Positions 37,436 to 46,868 of a stretch of DNA of 64,000 bases are shown piece after piece. Positions within the stretch are counted from its first letter, which is position 1. The number at the start of each line of letters is the position of its first letter. The DNA is taken from assembly GCF_023078475.1 (NCBI RefSeq), contig NZ_CP095741.1, forward strand, positions 3,658,001-3,722,000, in the 5' to 3' direction. Under the pieces are notes generated by a model, which was not told the origin of the DNA, searched no databases, and saw only the letters and a program-made list of their open reading frames with translations. Both the position numbers and the translations under genes were made by a program. Source of the stretch: Luteibacter aegosomaticola. Lineage in GTDB: Bacteria > Pseudomonadota > Gammaproteobacteria > Xanthomonadales > Rhodanobacteraceae.

Positions 37436-38362
37436 ATGTCAAACCGCCTGCGCCATCTGACCACCCTCGAGAACCTGCCGCGCGAAACCATTGAACGCCT
37501 GCTCGACAAGGCGATCAGCCTGCGCGACCAGTGCGCCCACGGCACGCGCAAGCTCGATATCCTCGCCGGCCGCACCGTGCTCAACCTGTTCTTCGAGCCC
37601 TCGACGCGTACGCGCACCTCGTTCGAGCTGGCCGCTCGCCGCATGGGCGCCGATGTCATCAACTTCGATATCGGCCTGTCGTCCACCAGCAAGGGCGAGG
37701 AGCTGTTCGATACGTTGCACACGCTCGAAGCCATGCACCTGGATGCGATCATCGTGCGCCACAAGGTCTCGGGTACCCCGGAAGAGCTGGTGAAGCACGC
37801 CATGAGCGGCGTCTCCGTGGTGAACGCGGGCGACGGCAACCGCGCCCACCCCACGCAGGGCCTGCTGGACGCGCTCACCATCCGCAACCACCACCCGGAT
37901 TTCCGCAAGCTGAAGGTCGCCATCTGCGGCGACGTGCGCCACTCCCGCGTGGCCCGCTCCGACGTGCATGTGCTTACGGCCATGGGCGCTAAGGATATTC
38001 GTATCGCCGGCCCGGCACGGCTACTGCCGGCCGAAGGCGAGTTCAAGGGCGTGACTTTGCACGAGGATTTTGACGAAGCGATCGAGGGCGTCGATGCAGT
38101 GATCATGCTGCGCCTCCAGAAAGAGCGCATGGCCTCGACCGACCTCCCCGATGAAGCCGCTTACTTCGAGCGCTACGGCCTCGACACCAAGCGCCTTGCC
38201 CGTGCGGCGAAGGGCGCGCTGGTGATGCACCCAGGCCCGATCAACCGCGGCATCGAGATCGCCTCGGATGTGGCGGACGGCGCCCAGTCGCGCATTCTCG
38301 AGCAGGTGGGCAACGGCGTCTTCGTCCGCATGGCCGTGCTGTGCGAGGTCATGGGGCGGTAA
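37436..38362 (+). CDS. pyrB: Aspartate carbamoyltransferase catalytic subunit
   Basis: A 308-residue enzyme that joins carbamoyl phosphate and L-aspartate in pyrimidine synthesis. The carbamoyl phosphate site FFEPSTRTRTSFELAARRMG is at about 51-70, the loop with SSTSKGEE follows, and the aspartate-binding MLRLQKERM and HPGPINRGIEI motifs are in the C-terminal half. No pyrI lies beside it; in Pseudomonas-type enzymes pyrB is followed by a pyrC-like gene, but here a lipoprotein gene follows instead. Confidence 0.97.
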   Translation: MSNRLRHLTTLENLPRETIERLLDKAISLRDQCAHGTRKLDILAGRTVLNLFFEPSTRTRTSFELAARRMGADVINFDIGLSSTSKGEELFDTLHTLEAMHLDAIIVRHKVSGTPEELVKHAMSGVSVVNAGDGNRAHPTQGLLDALTIRNHHPDFRKLKVAICGDVRHSRVARSDVHVLTAMGAKDIRIAGPARLLPAEGEFKGVTLHEDFDEAIEGVDAVIMLRLQKERMASTDLPDEAAYFERYGLDTKRLARAAKGALVMHPGPINRGIEIASDVADGAQSRILEQVGNGVFVRMAVLCEVMGR

Positions 38363-38438
38363 ATCACATGCCGTGCCGCGCTGTGGCGCGGCTTCCGGCA
38401 TAATGGCGGTTCCAAGGGACCAATCAACGGGATACAGA

Positions 38439-40187
38439 ATGCGACCGACGAAGCGACTTCTCGCGCTCGGCATCGCCAGCGTGCTGCTGGCGGCCTGCGG
38501 CCACAAGGACAAGGATGCGCCGCTGGCCTTCGTGCCGGCCGATACACCGTACGTAGTAGGCACCGTCGACAAGCTGGACGACGACACCTACGAAGCGGTG
38601 CTCGCCCAGCTGAACAACGAGATTCCGGGCCAGGTGTCCCAGCTCAAGTCCTACGCCCAGGAGTTCGATACCAAGGGCAACGCGGATGCAGCCCGCCTGC
38701 TGCGCGCCCTGGTCGCCGAGATGGACGGCAAGAACGCCGAGACCATGCTCAAGAACCTGGGCATCGACCTGAAGTCGGGTTCCGCCGTGTACGGCGTCGG
38801 CCTCAGCCCGGTGTTCCGCGCCGCGCTGTCCGATCCGGCAGCATGGGATACGTTCGTGGGCCGTCTCGAAACCGCCTACGGCAAGAAGCTCGACACGGCT
38901 GACGCCGGTGGCCAGGCGTACCGCCACGTCGCCCTGGGCGATTCCGGCACCCAGGTGGTCATCGCCACCGTGGGCAAGGACGCCGTCGCCGCCCTGCTCC
39001 CGGCCGATGCCGCACAGCCGCTCATCCGCCAGGCGCTCGGCGCCGATCGCCCGGAAAAGAACATCCAGGACGATGGCCGCCTCGCCGATCTGGCGAAGGA
39101 CAAGGGCTACAAGAACTACGTGGTCGGCCAGGTCGATCTCACCCGCTTGCTGCCGCTCGTCGCTGCCGGCAAGGATCCCCTGTTCGCCAGCTTCCTCAAG
39201 CACCAGACCGCGAAGACCGGCGAACCGGCGCCGCAGATCCCGGCCAGCTGCCAGGAAGAAGCCACCCGCATCGCTGCGCGCGTGCCGTCCTTCAGCTTCG
39301 GCTACACCCGTCTCGACCTGCATCACGTCGAGCAGCGTTTCGACGTCGCGCTCGCAAACGACATCACCAGCGCCTTCTCGGGCCTGAAGGTGGAACTGCC
39401 GGGCCTGGGCAGCGATGCCACGGGTCCGTTCGACGTGAGCCTCGCGCTCCCGGTTGAGCAGATCCGTACCTTCTTCACCTCACAGGCCGAGGCCGTGGCC
39501 GCCAAGCCGTTCTCGTGCCCGGCGTTCGCCAGCCTCAACGATAGTTACGCGAAGTTGGGTTCGACCATGCAGCAGGCCGCGATCCCGCCGTTCGGCGATA
39601 TCCGCGGCGTGCGCCTGGTGCTCGATTCGTACAAGCCGGGCGCCCCGGGCGCGGTTATCCCGCAGATCTCGGGCCGCATCGTGCTTGCCACGCGTAACCC
39701 GGCTGGCTTGCTGGCGATGAGCCAGGCGGTCCTGGGTGGCGAGTTCAAGCTCGCGGCCGACGGCAAGCCGGCGGCGCTGCCGGCGAACCTGACCCAGTCG
39801 CTGGGTATGCCGGCATGGGCGGCCATGAATGGCCAGGCGATCGCGATTGGCCTCGGCGATGGCGAAGATAACAAGCTCGATGACGTGCTGATGGGTAGCA
39901 CGGGTGACGCTGGCCGGATGAGCCGCTTGCACCTCAACGGCGATATGTATCGCACGTGGGTGGATGTGATGTCGGATAAGGCTCAGGCCTATGCGACGGC
40001 GATGGCGCAGGCGGCGACGGCGGATGGTGCGCCGGATTCGCAGGCGGCTGATACGGCGGCCGCACAGCGTTCGAAGGCTCAGTTCGATGCGATGAAGGCG
40101 CAGGCCGCGCGCGTCGTGCAGGTGAGTGGCGAGGCGCACATGGACGAGAAGGGCCTCGTGATCTCGGGCGGCGTGGAATACAAGTAA
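38439..40187 (+). CDS. Putative lipoprotein of unknown function
   Basis: A 582-residue protein with a lipoprotein signal peptide: residues 1-20 read MRPTKRLLALGIASVLLAAC, with the lipobox LLAAC and Cys20. The mature part has no membrane segment and few Cys. Stretches such as GSAVYGVGLSPVFRAALSD, QVVIATVGKDAVAALLP and LVISGGVEYK suggest a large alternating alpha/beta extracytoplasmic domain. I recognise no family. The ATG at 38439 is chosen because it opens the signal peptide. It ends at a strong terminator and stands alone after pyrB. Confidence 0.8.
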   Translation: MRPTKRLLALGIASVLLAACGHKDKDAPLAFVPADTPYVVGTVDKLDDDTYEAVLAQLNNEIPGQVSQLKSYAQEFDTKGNADAARLLRALVAEMDGKNAETMLKNLGIDLKSGSAVYGVGLSPVFRAALSDPAAWDTFVGRLETAYGKKLDTADAGGQAYRHVALGDSGTQVVIATVGKDAVAALLPADAAQPLIRQALGADRPEKNIQDDGRLADLAKDKGYKNYVVGQVDLTRLLPLVAAGKDPLFASFLKHQTAKTGEPAPQIPASCQEEATRIAARVPSFSFGYTRLDLHHVEQRFDVALANDITSAFSGLKVELPGLGSDATGPFDVSLALPVEQIRTFFTSQAEAVAAKPFSCPAFASLNDSYAKLGSTMQQAAIPPFGDIRGVRLVLDSYKPGAPGAVIPQISGRIVLATRNPAGLLAMSQAVLGGEFKLAADGKPAALPANLTQSLGMPAWAAMNGQAIAIGLGDGEDNKLDDVLMGSTGDAGRMSRLHLNGDMYRTWVDVMSDKAQAYATAMAQAATADGAPDSQAADTAAAQRSKAQFDAMKAQAARVVQVSGEAHMDEKGLVISGGVEYK

Positions 40188-40210
40188 TCCACGTTGCTTC
40201 GGCTCACTGG

Positions 40211-40238
40211 AAAACCCGGCCTTGTGCCGGGTTTTTTT
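40211..40238 (+). terminator. Rho-independent terminator after the lipoprotein gene
   Basis: CCCGGC-CTTGT-GCCGGG hairpin (40215-40231), preceded by AAAA and followed by seven T, 23 bases after the stop codon. Confidence 0.9.
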
Positions 40239-40426
40239 ATGCCTGCGGCCCGACGTCTAAAGCGGAAAAACACCATGTGAAGACGGAGTCGGCAAAGCTG
40301 AACCTTGTGACTTTCCCGGCACGCATCGTTCACGGATGCGCTGGTGTGATTGGCCCGCGACGAAGGCAGCCACAGCGCGTGGCGCTGGTCGCCGACCCAT
40401 TACCGATGCGTAAAAAGGAGTTCCCC

Positions 40427-40792
40427 ATGATTAACGCCAACATTCGCAAGGCCCTGTTCGCTGCCGCTCTCGTTGCCGGTCTCGGCACGGTCCCGTTTGC
40501 CTCGGCGTACGCCCAGGACTCCGCTGCGGCCGCCTCGAAGGGCGATAACCAGACGGTCGCCGGCAAGGCCGACGATACGTGGATCACCACCAAGGTGAAG
40601 AGCGAGTTCGCCGCCAACAAGAGCGTCAAGGCCACGGATATCTCGGTCAGCACCACCGAAGGCGTCGTGACCCTGACCGGCACGGTCGCCACGGCCAAGG
40701 AAAAGAGCCACGCTGAAATGATCGCCAAGAAGATCAAGGGCGTGAAGAGCGTGGATGCTACCGGCCTGACCGTATCGGCGGCCGCCAAGTAA
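40427..40792 (+). CDS. BON domain periplasmic protein (OsmY-like)
   Basis: A 121-residue protein with a signal peptide (residues 1-29, ending ASAYA) and one BON domain (about 45-118): TWITTKVKSEFAANKSVKA, then VSTTEGVVTLTGTVATAKEK and the IAKKIKGVKSVDAT end. BON domains bind phospholipid or peptidoglycan surfaces; OsmY relatives respond to osmotic or envelope stress. AAGGAG lies six bases before the ATG at 40427. It is a single-gene unit bounded by terminators on both sides. The 190-base upstream region shows no clear promoter. Confidence 0.88.
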   Translation: MINANIRKALFAAALVAGLGTVPFASAYAQDSAAAASKGDNQTVAGKADDTWITTKVKSEFAANKSVKATDISVSTTEGVVTLTGTVATAKEKSHAEMIAKKIKGVKSVDATGLTVSAAAK

Positions 40793-40814
40793 CTCGCGAT
40801 CATTCGCGGGAATG

Positions 40815-40849
40815 AAAAAGGGAGTCCCTCGCGGGGCTCCCTTTTTTTT
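40815..40849 (+). terminator. Rho-independent terminator after the BON gene
   Basis: AAAAAGGGAG, then TCCCTCGCGGGG, then CTCCC and eight T form a strong hairpin that may also stop readthrough from the convergent pilU. Confidence 0.9.
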
Positions 40850-40873
40850 GCTGCTACAACGGCCGGTACAGCG

Positions 40874-42037
40874 TCAGCGGTGGAGCATGCCGCCGAAGGT
40901 GTTCTTGTCGTTGGCCTTGTCAATTTCCACGCCTTCGAGGCCCTGTGACAGCGTGTGGGCATCGCCCCCCTGTGCGAGCTTGATGCGCAGGCGCACCTCG
41001 TTCGAGCTGTCGGCATGACGCAGCGCGTCTTCGTACGAGATCTCACCGGCGTGGTACAGCTCGACGAGGCTCTGGTCGAAGGTGCGCATGCCCAGCTGGT
41101 TCGAATCGCGCATGAGCTCCTTGAGCTTGTGGATCTCGCCCTGCCGGATGTAATCCTGCGCGAGCGGCGTACCAAGCAGCACCTCCACCGCGACGCGGCG
41201 GGACTTGCCATCGGGCGTCGGGATGAGCTGCTGGGCCACGATGCCCTTCAGGTTCAGCGAAAGATCCATGAACAACGCGCTGCGGCGGTCTTCCGGGAAG
41301 AAGTGCAGGATGCGGTCGAGGGCCTGGTTGGCGTTGTTCGCGTGCAGCGTACACAGGCACAGGTGGCCCGTTTCGGAGAAGTTGATCGCGTGCTCCATCG
41401 TTTCACGCGTACGCACTTCGCCGATCATGATCACGTCAGGCGCCTGGCGCAGGGTGTTCTTCAGCGCGTTTTCCCAGTTGTCGGTATCGATGCCGAGTTC
41501 GCGCTGGGTGATGATGCAGCCTTCATGGCGGTGCACGTATTCGATCGGGTCTTCGATCGTGATGATGTGGCCCGTCGAATTCTGGTTGCGGTAACCGATC
41601 ATCGAGGCAAGCGAGGTGGATTTACCGGTACCGGTACCGCCCACGAAAATGATGATGCCGCGCTTGGTCATCGCCAGCTGCTTGATGATCGGCGGCAGAT
41701 TCAGTTCTTCCGGCGTCGGGATCTTCGACTCGATGCGGCGCAGGACCATGCCCACGCAGTTGCGCTGGTAGAAGCACGACACACGGAAGCGGCCGACGCC
41801 CGAGGCGCTGATCGCGAACTGGCATTCGTGGGTCTTTTCGAACTCTTCGCGCTGGGCCGGCGTCATCACGTTAAGCACCATGTCGCGCGACTGCTGCGCG
41901 GACAGGGGGCTCTGTGTGATCGGGACGATGCGGCCCTGGACCTTCATGGAAGGTGCGACGCCAGCGGTGATGAACAGGTCGGACGCCTGTTTATGCACCA
42001 TCAGCTTCAGAAAGGAGGTGAAATCGAACTCGCTCAT
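40874..42037 (-). CDS. pilU: Type IV pilus retraction ATPase PilU
   Basis: A 387-residue hexameric ATPase of the PilT/VirB11 family. Walker A is GGTGTGKST at about 130-138, the Asp box ITIEDPIEYVHRHEG, Walker B VIMIGEVRTRETM and the His box TGHLCLCTLHANNA follow. The N-terminus (MSEFDFTSFLKLMVHKQASD) and the long C-terminal tail beyond PilT's length identify it as PilU, the auxiliary retraction motor. It lies 150 bases downstream of pilT, the usual pilTU order. Confidence 0.95.
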   Translation of the reverse strand: MSEFDFTSFLKLMVHKQASDLFITAGVAPSMKVQGRIVPITQSPLSAQQSRDMVLNVMTPAQREEFEKTHECQFAISASGVGRFRVSCFYQRNCVGMVLRRIESKIPTPEELNLPPIIKQLAMTKRGIIIFVGGTGTGKSTSLASMIGYRNQNSTGHIITIEDPIEYVHRHEGCIITQRELGIDTDNWENALKNTLRQAPDVIMIGEVRTRETMEHAINFSETGHLCLCTLHANNANQALDRILHFFPEDRRSALFMDLSLNLKGIVAQQLIPTPDGKSRRVAVEVLLGTPLAQDYIRQGEIHKLKELMRDSNQLGMRTFDQSLVELYHAGEISYEDALRHADSSNEVRLRIKLAQGGDAHTLSQGLEGVEIDKANDKNTFGGMLHR

Positions 42038-42187
42038 GGCCTGGATCCCCGTTGCCGGAATGGGCCGGCACCCCTTGGCCGATCATATACCTGCCGGATG
42101 ACGGCTGCAGAGACGGTAGTCACACCGGCGGGGAGCCACGCCCAGGCGCGCTCCCCCTTCGTTCGCAGTACCCGGGAAGGGCTTCCT

Positions 42188-43225
42188 TTAGCGGAAGCCT
42201 TCCTTGTTCTTGGCGTACATCATGCCTTCCTGGCGGGTGATGAGGCCGCGCTTGACCAGGTCGGCCAGGTTCTGGTCGAGGGTCTGCATGCCGTACTGCT
42301 GGCCGGTCTGGATGGCCGAGTACATCTGGGCCACCTTGTCCTCGCGGATCAGGTTTCGGATAGCCGGGATGCCCACCATGATCTCGTGCGCGGCAATACG
42401 GCCACCGCCCACCTTCTTCAGCAGCGACTGCGAAATAACCGCGCGCAGCGACTCGGAAAGCATCGAGCGGACCATCGGCTTTTCGCCCGCGGGGAACACG
42501 TCGATGATGCGGTCGATGGTCTTGGCCGCCGACGAGGTATGCAGGGTGCCGAACACAAGATGTCCCGTTTCCGCGGCGGTGAGGGCCAGGCGGATGGTTT
42601 CCAGGTCGCGAAGCTCGCCCACCAGGATGTAGTCGGGATCCTCACGCAGCGCGGAACGCAGCGCTTCGTTGAATCCGTGCGTATCGCGGTGAACCTCGCG
42701 CTGGTTAACCAGGCACTTCTGCGAGGTGTGCACGAATTCGATCGGATCCTCGACGGTGAGGAGATGGCCGTATTCGTTCTTGTTGATGTGGTCGACCATC
42801 GCGGCCAGGGTCGTGGATTTACCCGAACCCGTGGGGCCCGTGACCAGGATCAACCCCTGCGGCTGTTCGATCAGCTCGCGGAAGATCTTGGGCGCACCCA
42901 GGTCTTCGAGGGTAAGCACTTCCGAAGGAATGGTACGGAACACGCCACCGGCACCACGGTTGTGGTTGAACGCGTTGACGCGGAAGCGGGCCAGGCCGGG
43001 GATCTCGAACGAGAAGTCGACCTCGAGGAATTCTTCATAATCGCGGCGCTGCTTATCCGACATGATGTCGTAAATCAGCGAATGGACCTGCTTGTGCTCC
43101 AGGGGCGGGATATTGATCCGTCGAACGTCACCGTCCACGCGGATCATGGGCGGCAGGCCTGCGGAAAGATGCAGGTCGGAGGCCTTGTTCTTCACTGAGA
43201 AGGCAAGGAGTTCGGCGATATCCAT
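42188..43225 (-). CDS. pilT: Type IV pilus twitching motility ATPase PilT
   Basis: A 345-residue retraction motor, the expected length. The start is the ATG at 43223-43225 (MDIAELLAFSVKNKASDLHL); a much longer frame continuing to 44083 is antisense noise under proC. Walker A is GPTGSGKST, Walker B YILVGELRDLETI, and the AIRNLIRE motif near the C-terminus is the PilT-specific element needed for retraction. It is divergent from proC across a 117-base spacer and followed by pilU. It probably acts with the Pil-Chp system at 21656-33940. Confidence 0.96.
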   Translation of the reverse strand: MDIAELLAFSVKNKASDLHLSAGLPPMIRVDGDVRRINIPPLEHKQVHSLIYDIMSDKQRRDYEEFLEVDFSFEIPGLARFRVNAFNHNRGAGGVFRTIPSEVLTLEDLGAPKIFRELIEQPQGLILVTGPTGSGKSTTLAAMVDHINKNEYGHLLTVEDPIEFVHTSQKCLVNQREVHRDTHGFNEALRSALREDPDYILVGELRDLETIRLALTAAETGHLVFGTLHTSSAAKTIDRIIDVFPAGEKPMVRSMLSESLRAVISQSLLKKVGGGRIAAHEIMVGIPAIRNLIREDKVAQMYSAIQTGQQYGMQTLDQNLADLVKRGLITRQEGMMYAKNKEGFR

Positions 43226-43342
43226 TGGGGTCCCCTTTCTTTGTGGGCCAAAGGTAACCACCCCCGGGGGTCGGCGCAAGGCGGCACACCATATATGCTT
43301 CGCAAGTATGTGAATGACGTCGCGAACGGAGCGAATCAACCC

Positions 43343-44167
43343 ATGAACCGGATCGCCTTCATCGGTGGCGGAAACATGGCCACGGCCCTGGTCGCGGGCC
43401 TGGTGCGCCATGGTGCCCAGCCCGGCGGCATCGCCGTGGCCGAACCGCGCGCCGAGGCCCTGCAGGAGCTTGCGCGGCAATACGGTGTGGCCACGTATAC
43501 CGATAACGCGGAGGCCGCCGAGGGGGCCACCCTGCTCGTGCTGGCGGTGAAGCCGCAGATGATGGCCGAGGTGTGCCGCGGCCTGCGTACGGTCGTGCAG
43601 CAGTACCGGCCCATGGTGGTCTCGATCGCCGCGGGCATCCGTATCGCCCAGATCGAACGCTGGCTGGACGCGGCGCTGCCGGTCGTGCGTTGCATGCCGA
43701 ATACGCCGGCGATGTTCGGCGCGGGGGCGACGGGCCTGTACGCGAATGCGCGGGTCAGCGCTCCCCAGCGGGCGGAAGCGCAGCATGTACTGGACGCCGC
43801 CGGCCTCACGGTATGGGTACCGGACGAGGACCAGCTGGACATCGTCACAGCCTTGTCCGGCTCCGGGCCGGCGTACTTCTTCCTCATGGTGGAAGCGCTG
43901 GAAAACGCCGCCGTCGCCCAAGGGCTTTCCCGCGAGACGGCACGCGCACTGGCCGCGCAAACGGCGCTCGGCGCAGGCCGCATGCTCACCGAAGGTAGCG
44001 ATACCGCCGCGACGCTGCGGCAAAAGGTCACCTCGCCGAATGGCACCACCCAGGCCGCTCTGGAGAGTTTCCAGGCCGACCACTTCCCCGCCATCGTGGC
44101 GCGCGCGGTCGATGCCGCCCGCCGCCGGGGCGCGGAGCTCTCAGAACAGATGGAAGCGAACTCGTGA
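43343..44167 (+). CDS. proC: Pyrroline-5-carboxylate reductase
   Basis: A 274-residue NAD(P)H-dependent enzyme, last step of proline synthesis. The Rossmann motif is RIAFIGGGNMATALVAGLV at the N-terminus; VVRCMPNTPAMFGAGATGLY and the C-terminal ALSGSGPAYFFLMVEAL and KVTSPNGTTQAALESF motifs are diagnostic. The ATG at 43343 is chosen because it puts the dinucleotide-binding motif at the start. The stop overlaps the yggT start by 4 bases (44164-44167). Confidence 0.96.
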   Translation: MNRIAFIGGGNMATALVAGLVRHGAQPGGIAVAEPRAEALQELARQYGVATYTDNAEAAEGATLLVLAVKPQMMAEVCRGLRTVVQQYRPMVVSIAAGIRIAQIERWLDAALPVVRCMPNTPAMFGAGATGLYANARVSAPQRAEAQHVLDAAGLTVWVPDEDQLDIVTALSGSGPAYFFLMVEALENAAVAQGLSRETARALAAQTALGAGRMLTEGSDTAATLRQKVTSPNGTTQAALESFQADHFPAIVARAVDAARRRGAELSEQMEANS

Positions 44168-44739
44168 ACTACGTAGCCAATGCCGGCGATTTCCTGCTCA
44201 ACACGTTTTTTGGCGCCCTGGTGGCCCTGTTCGTGCTCCGCCTGCTGGCGGAAGCGAACCGGGCTGACTTCAACAACCCGATCTGCCAGTTCCTGTACCG
44301 CTTCACCAACCCGGTATTGAGGCCTTTGCGCAAGGCATTGCCGAGCGTGCGCCGTATCAGCCTCGCCGCCGTTGTCGTGGCCCTTCTGCTCGAATGCCTG
44401 AAATGGCTACTCCGCGCGGTACTGGCCGGCGTCATGCCCTCGCCGGTCGGCATCGTGGTGCTCGGGATCGCTGACCTCGTCGATTTCCTGTTACTCACGT
44501 GGATCGTCGTGGTGTTCGTCTGGTCGTTGATGAGCATGCTCTCAACCGACCGCTACCACCCGGTGGCCCGTTTCGTGACCGCGCTGGCCGAGCCGCTGGT
44601 TCGCCCTTTGCGTGGCCGCCTTACCGTCGGCGGGCTGGATTTTTCGCCCACCGTGGTATTGCTCGGGTCGTTCCTGGCGCGGATGCTGGTAGCGCAGCCG
44701 TTGCTGGATCTGGGGGCGCGGTTGCTGGGTGGGGTGTAA
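44164..44739 (+). CDS. YggT family integral membrane protein
   Basis: A 191-residue protein made of two YggT repeats. Each has a membrane helix pair with the RFTNPVLRPLRKALP motif in the first (about 46-60) and the LAEPLVRPLRGRL motif in the second. YggT proteins are linked to osmotic shock resistance and, in cyanobacteria and chloroplasts, to nucleoid or division positioning; the bacterial role is unclear. The proC-yggT pair is common. The gene ends 5 bases before the convergent relA stop. Confidence 0.9.
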   Translation: MNYVANAGDFLLNTFFGALVALFVLRLLAEANRADFNNPICQFLYRFTNPVLRPLRKALPSVRRISLAAVVVALLLECLKWLLRAVLAGVMPSPVGIVVLGIADLVDFLLLTWIVVVFVWSLMSMLSTDRYHPVARFVTALAEPLVRPLRGRLTVGGLDFSPTVVLLGSFLARMLVAQPLLDLGARLLGGV

Positions 44740-44744
44740 CGGGC

Positions 44745-46868
44745 TCAGTGGCTGCCTACGCGGCGGGCGTCGGTGACGTTGGGCAGTGCCGAGAGGCGGC
44801 CCAACAGTAGCGAGAGCTGCTCGTAATCGCGCACCCGCAGGGTGAAGCGCATATCCACTTCGCTGGTGCGGGTGTTTACGCGGCTCGACGAGGCGACGAT
44901 GTGCGGGCCCACGTTGTTGATCGTGGTCGCCACGTCTTTCTGCAGGCCCTTGCGGTCGTAGCCACGCAGTTCGATGTCCACCTCATAGTTCTGGACCTCC
45001 ACCCTGCCCCAGCTCACCTCGATAACGCGGTCGGGGTCCTTGCGCGAAAGACGCGCCAGCGACGCGCAATCGGCGCGGTGCACGGAAACGCCTCGGCCAC
45101 GCGTGATAAAGCCACGCACCGGGTCGCCGGGGAGCGGCTGGCAGCATCGCGCCAGCGTGGTCAGCAGGTTGCCGATACCCTCGATCGAGAGCGCGCCACG
45201 ATCGTGCTGCGCGCCGCGTGCCGCGACGGGCGCAGACGACTGGGTGAAATCGGGCTCGACCGGCTCCTGCAGGTGGCGGGCGATCTGGCCGAGGGAGACC
45301 TCGCCCAGTGCCACGGTCACGAACAACTCGTCGATGCTCTTCAGCCGGAAGTGCGTTGCCAGGGCGGCCAGGTCGACATCGTCGACAGCCAGCCGGCGCA
45401 GCTCTTTTTCCAGCGTGGCCTTGCCGGCCACGATGTTGGCCTCGTGGGCTTCCCGGCGGAACCACGCGCGGACCTTTTCCTTCGCACGCGAGGTGGAGAG
45501 GTAGCCATGGTGCGCGGAAAGCCAGTCGCGGCTCGGCTCCGAGACCTTCGTGGTGAGGATCTCGATGCGGTCGCCGCTACGCGGCTGCGTCGTGAGCGGG
45601 ACGATGCGCCCGTTCACTTTGGCGCCGCGGCAACGATGCCCGACCTCCGTGTGGATGTGGTACGCGAAGTCGAGCACGGTGGCGCCGCGCGGCATGTCGA
45701 TGACCTCGCCCTTGGGCGAAAGCACGTACACGCGATCTTCCATGAGCTCGGTTTCGAAGCCGGCGACCAGGTCGGTATCGTCCTCGCCGCGTGGCTCCAG
45801 CAGCTTGCGCATCCACGCGATCTTGGCCTCGAACTCGGCATCCGCGCCGCCACCTTCCTTGTAGCGCCAGTGAGCGGCGACACCGAGTTCGTTGGCCCGA
45901 TGCATCTCGTGCGTACGGATCTGCACTTCGAGCGTCTTGCCCTCGGGGCCGATCACTGCCGTGTGCAGCGACCGGTAGCCATTGCCCTTGGGCCGGGCCA
46001 CATAATCGTCAAACTCACCCGGCAAGTGCGGCCACAGGCTGTGCACAAGACCCAGGGCGGCGTAGCAATCGGCCACCGAGGCCACGAGGATACGCACGGC
46101 CCGGATGTCGTACAGATCCGAGAATTCGAGGCCTTTCTTCTTCATCTTCTTCCAGATGGAGAAGATGTGCTTGGGCCGCCCTGCCAGGTCGGCCTGGATG
46201 CCGGCGTCGCCCAGTACCTGGCGCAGCTCGGCCAGGCTCTCGGCGATGAAGCGTTCGCGATCGGCACGGCGTTCGTCGAGCAGCCGCGCGATACGCCGGT
46301 AGGTGTCGGGCTCCAGGTAACGGAACGCGAGGTCTTCCAGCTCCCACTTGAGCTGCCAGATGCCGAGGCGATTGGCCAACGGCGCGTGGATGTCGGCGGT
46401 GAGCTGGGCCAGCTCGCGGCGCTCGGCATCCGGCAGTGACATCGCGGTGCGCATGGCGGCCAGCTGGCGTGCCAGCAACACGAAGACGACGCGCAGGTCG
46501 CGAATGATGGCCAGGAGCAACCGGCGCAAGCCTTCCGAGCCGGTGGCGGGCCCACGCTGCGCGTGCAGGGTCCACACTTTTTCAGCTTCACCCTGGCCAT
46601 CGACCAGACGCTTGAGTGAAGCAGGCCATTGCGCGGCTGCCGCATCGGCCGCCCCGGGCATGCCTCGCATCAGCGAGAACCACATGGCCGAAGCGCAGGT
46701 CTCGTCATCGCAGCCGAGAAGGCGCAGCAGCTCGATGACCGTCTCGGCTTCGGCGCGAGCGGCCGCGGGTAATACCTCGCACGCCTCGCGTGCCCGGTCG
46801 GTCAGCGGCGAGCGCACGACCGGTTCGGGCGCGTTCGGCGTTCCTGCATTGGCCTGCGAGCTTTTCAT
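44745..46868 (-). CDS. relA: GTP pyrophosphokinase RelA
   Basis: A 707-residue (p)ppGpp synthetase of the stringent response. The N-terminal HD-like domain (about 40-190) lacks the HD pair needed for hydrolysis, so this is the synthetase-only RelA. The synthetase domain is at about 230-340 (RPKHIFSIWKKMKKKG, YDIRAVRI, GNGYRSLHTAV). TGS (DRVYVLSPKGEVIDMP), helical and zinc-finger-like, and ACT (VDIELRGYDRKGLQKDV) domains follow. The ATG at 46866-46868 overlaps the hrpA stop (ATGA), which implies translational coupling. Confidence 0.95.
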   Translation of the reverse strand: MKSSQANAGTPNAPEPVVRSPLTDRAREACEVLPAAARAEAETVIELLRLLGCDDETCASAMWFSLMRGMPGAADAAAAQWPASLKRLVDGQGEAEKVWTLHAQRGPATGSEGLRRLLLAIIRDLRVVFVLLARQLAAMRTAMSLPDAERRELAQLTADIHAPLANRLGIWQLKWELEDLAFRYLEPDTYRRIARLLDERRADRERFIAESLAELRQVLGDAGIQADLAGRPKHIFSIWKKMKKKGLEFSDLYDIRAVRILVASVADCYAALGLVHSLWPHLPGEFDDYVARPKGNGYRSLHTAVIGPEGKTLEVQIRTHEMHRANELGVAAHWRYKEGGGADAEFEAKIAWMRKLLEPRGEDDTDLVAGFETELMEDRVYVLSPKGEVIDMPRGATVLDFAYHIHTEVGHRCRGAKVNGRIVPLTTQPRSGDRIEILTTKVSEPSRDWLSAHHGYLSTSRAKEKVRAWFRREAHEANIVAGKATLEKELRRLAVDDVDLAALATHFRLKSIDELFVTVALGEVSLGQIARHLQEPVEPDFTQSSAPVAARGAQHDRGALSIEGIGNLLTTLARCCQPLPGDPVRGFITRGRGVSVHRADCASLARLSRKDPDRVIEVSWGRVEVQNYEVDIELRGYDRKGLQKDVATTINNVGPHIVASSSRVNTRTSEVDMRFTLRVRDYEQLSLLLGRLSALPNVTDARRVGSH

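Noticed and set aside
42188..44083. A pilT start far upstream, giving 631 residues
   Set aside because: The added N-terminal part lies antisense to proC and has no homology pattern; PilT has 345 residues from the ATG at 43225.
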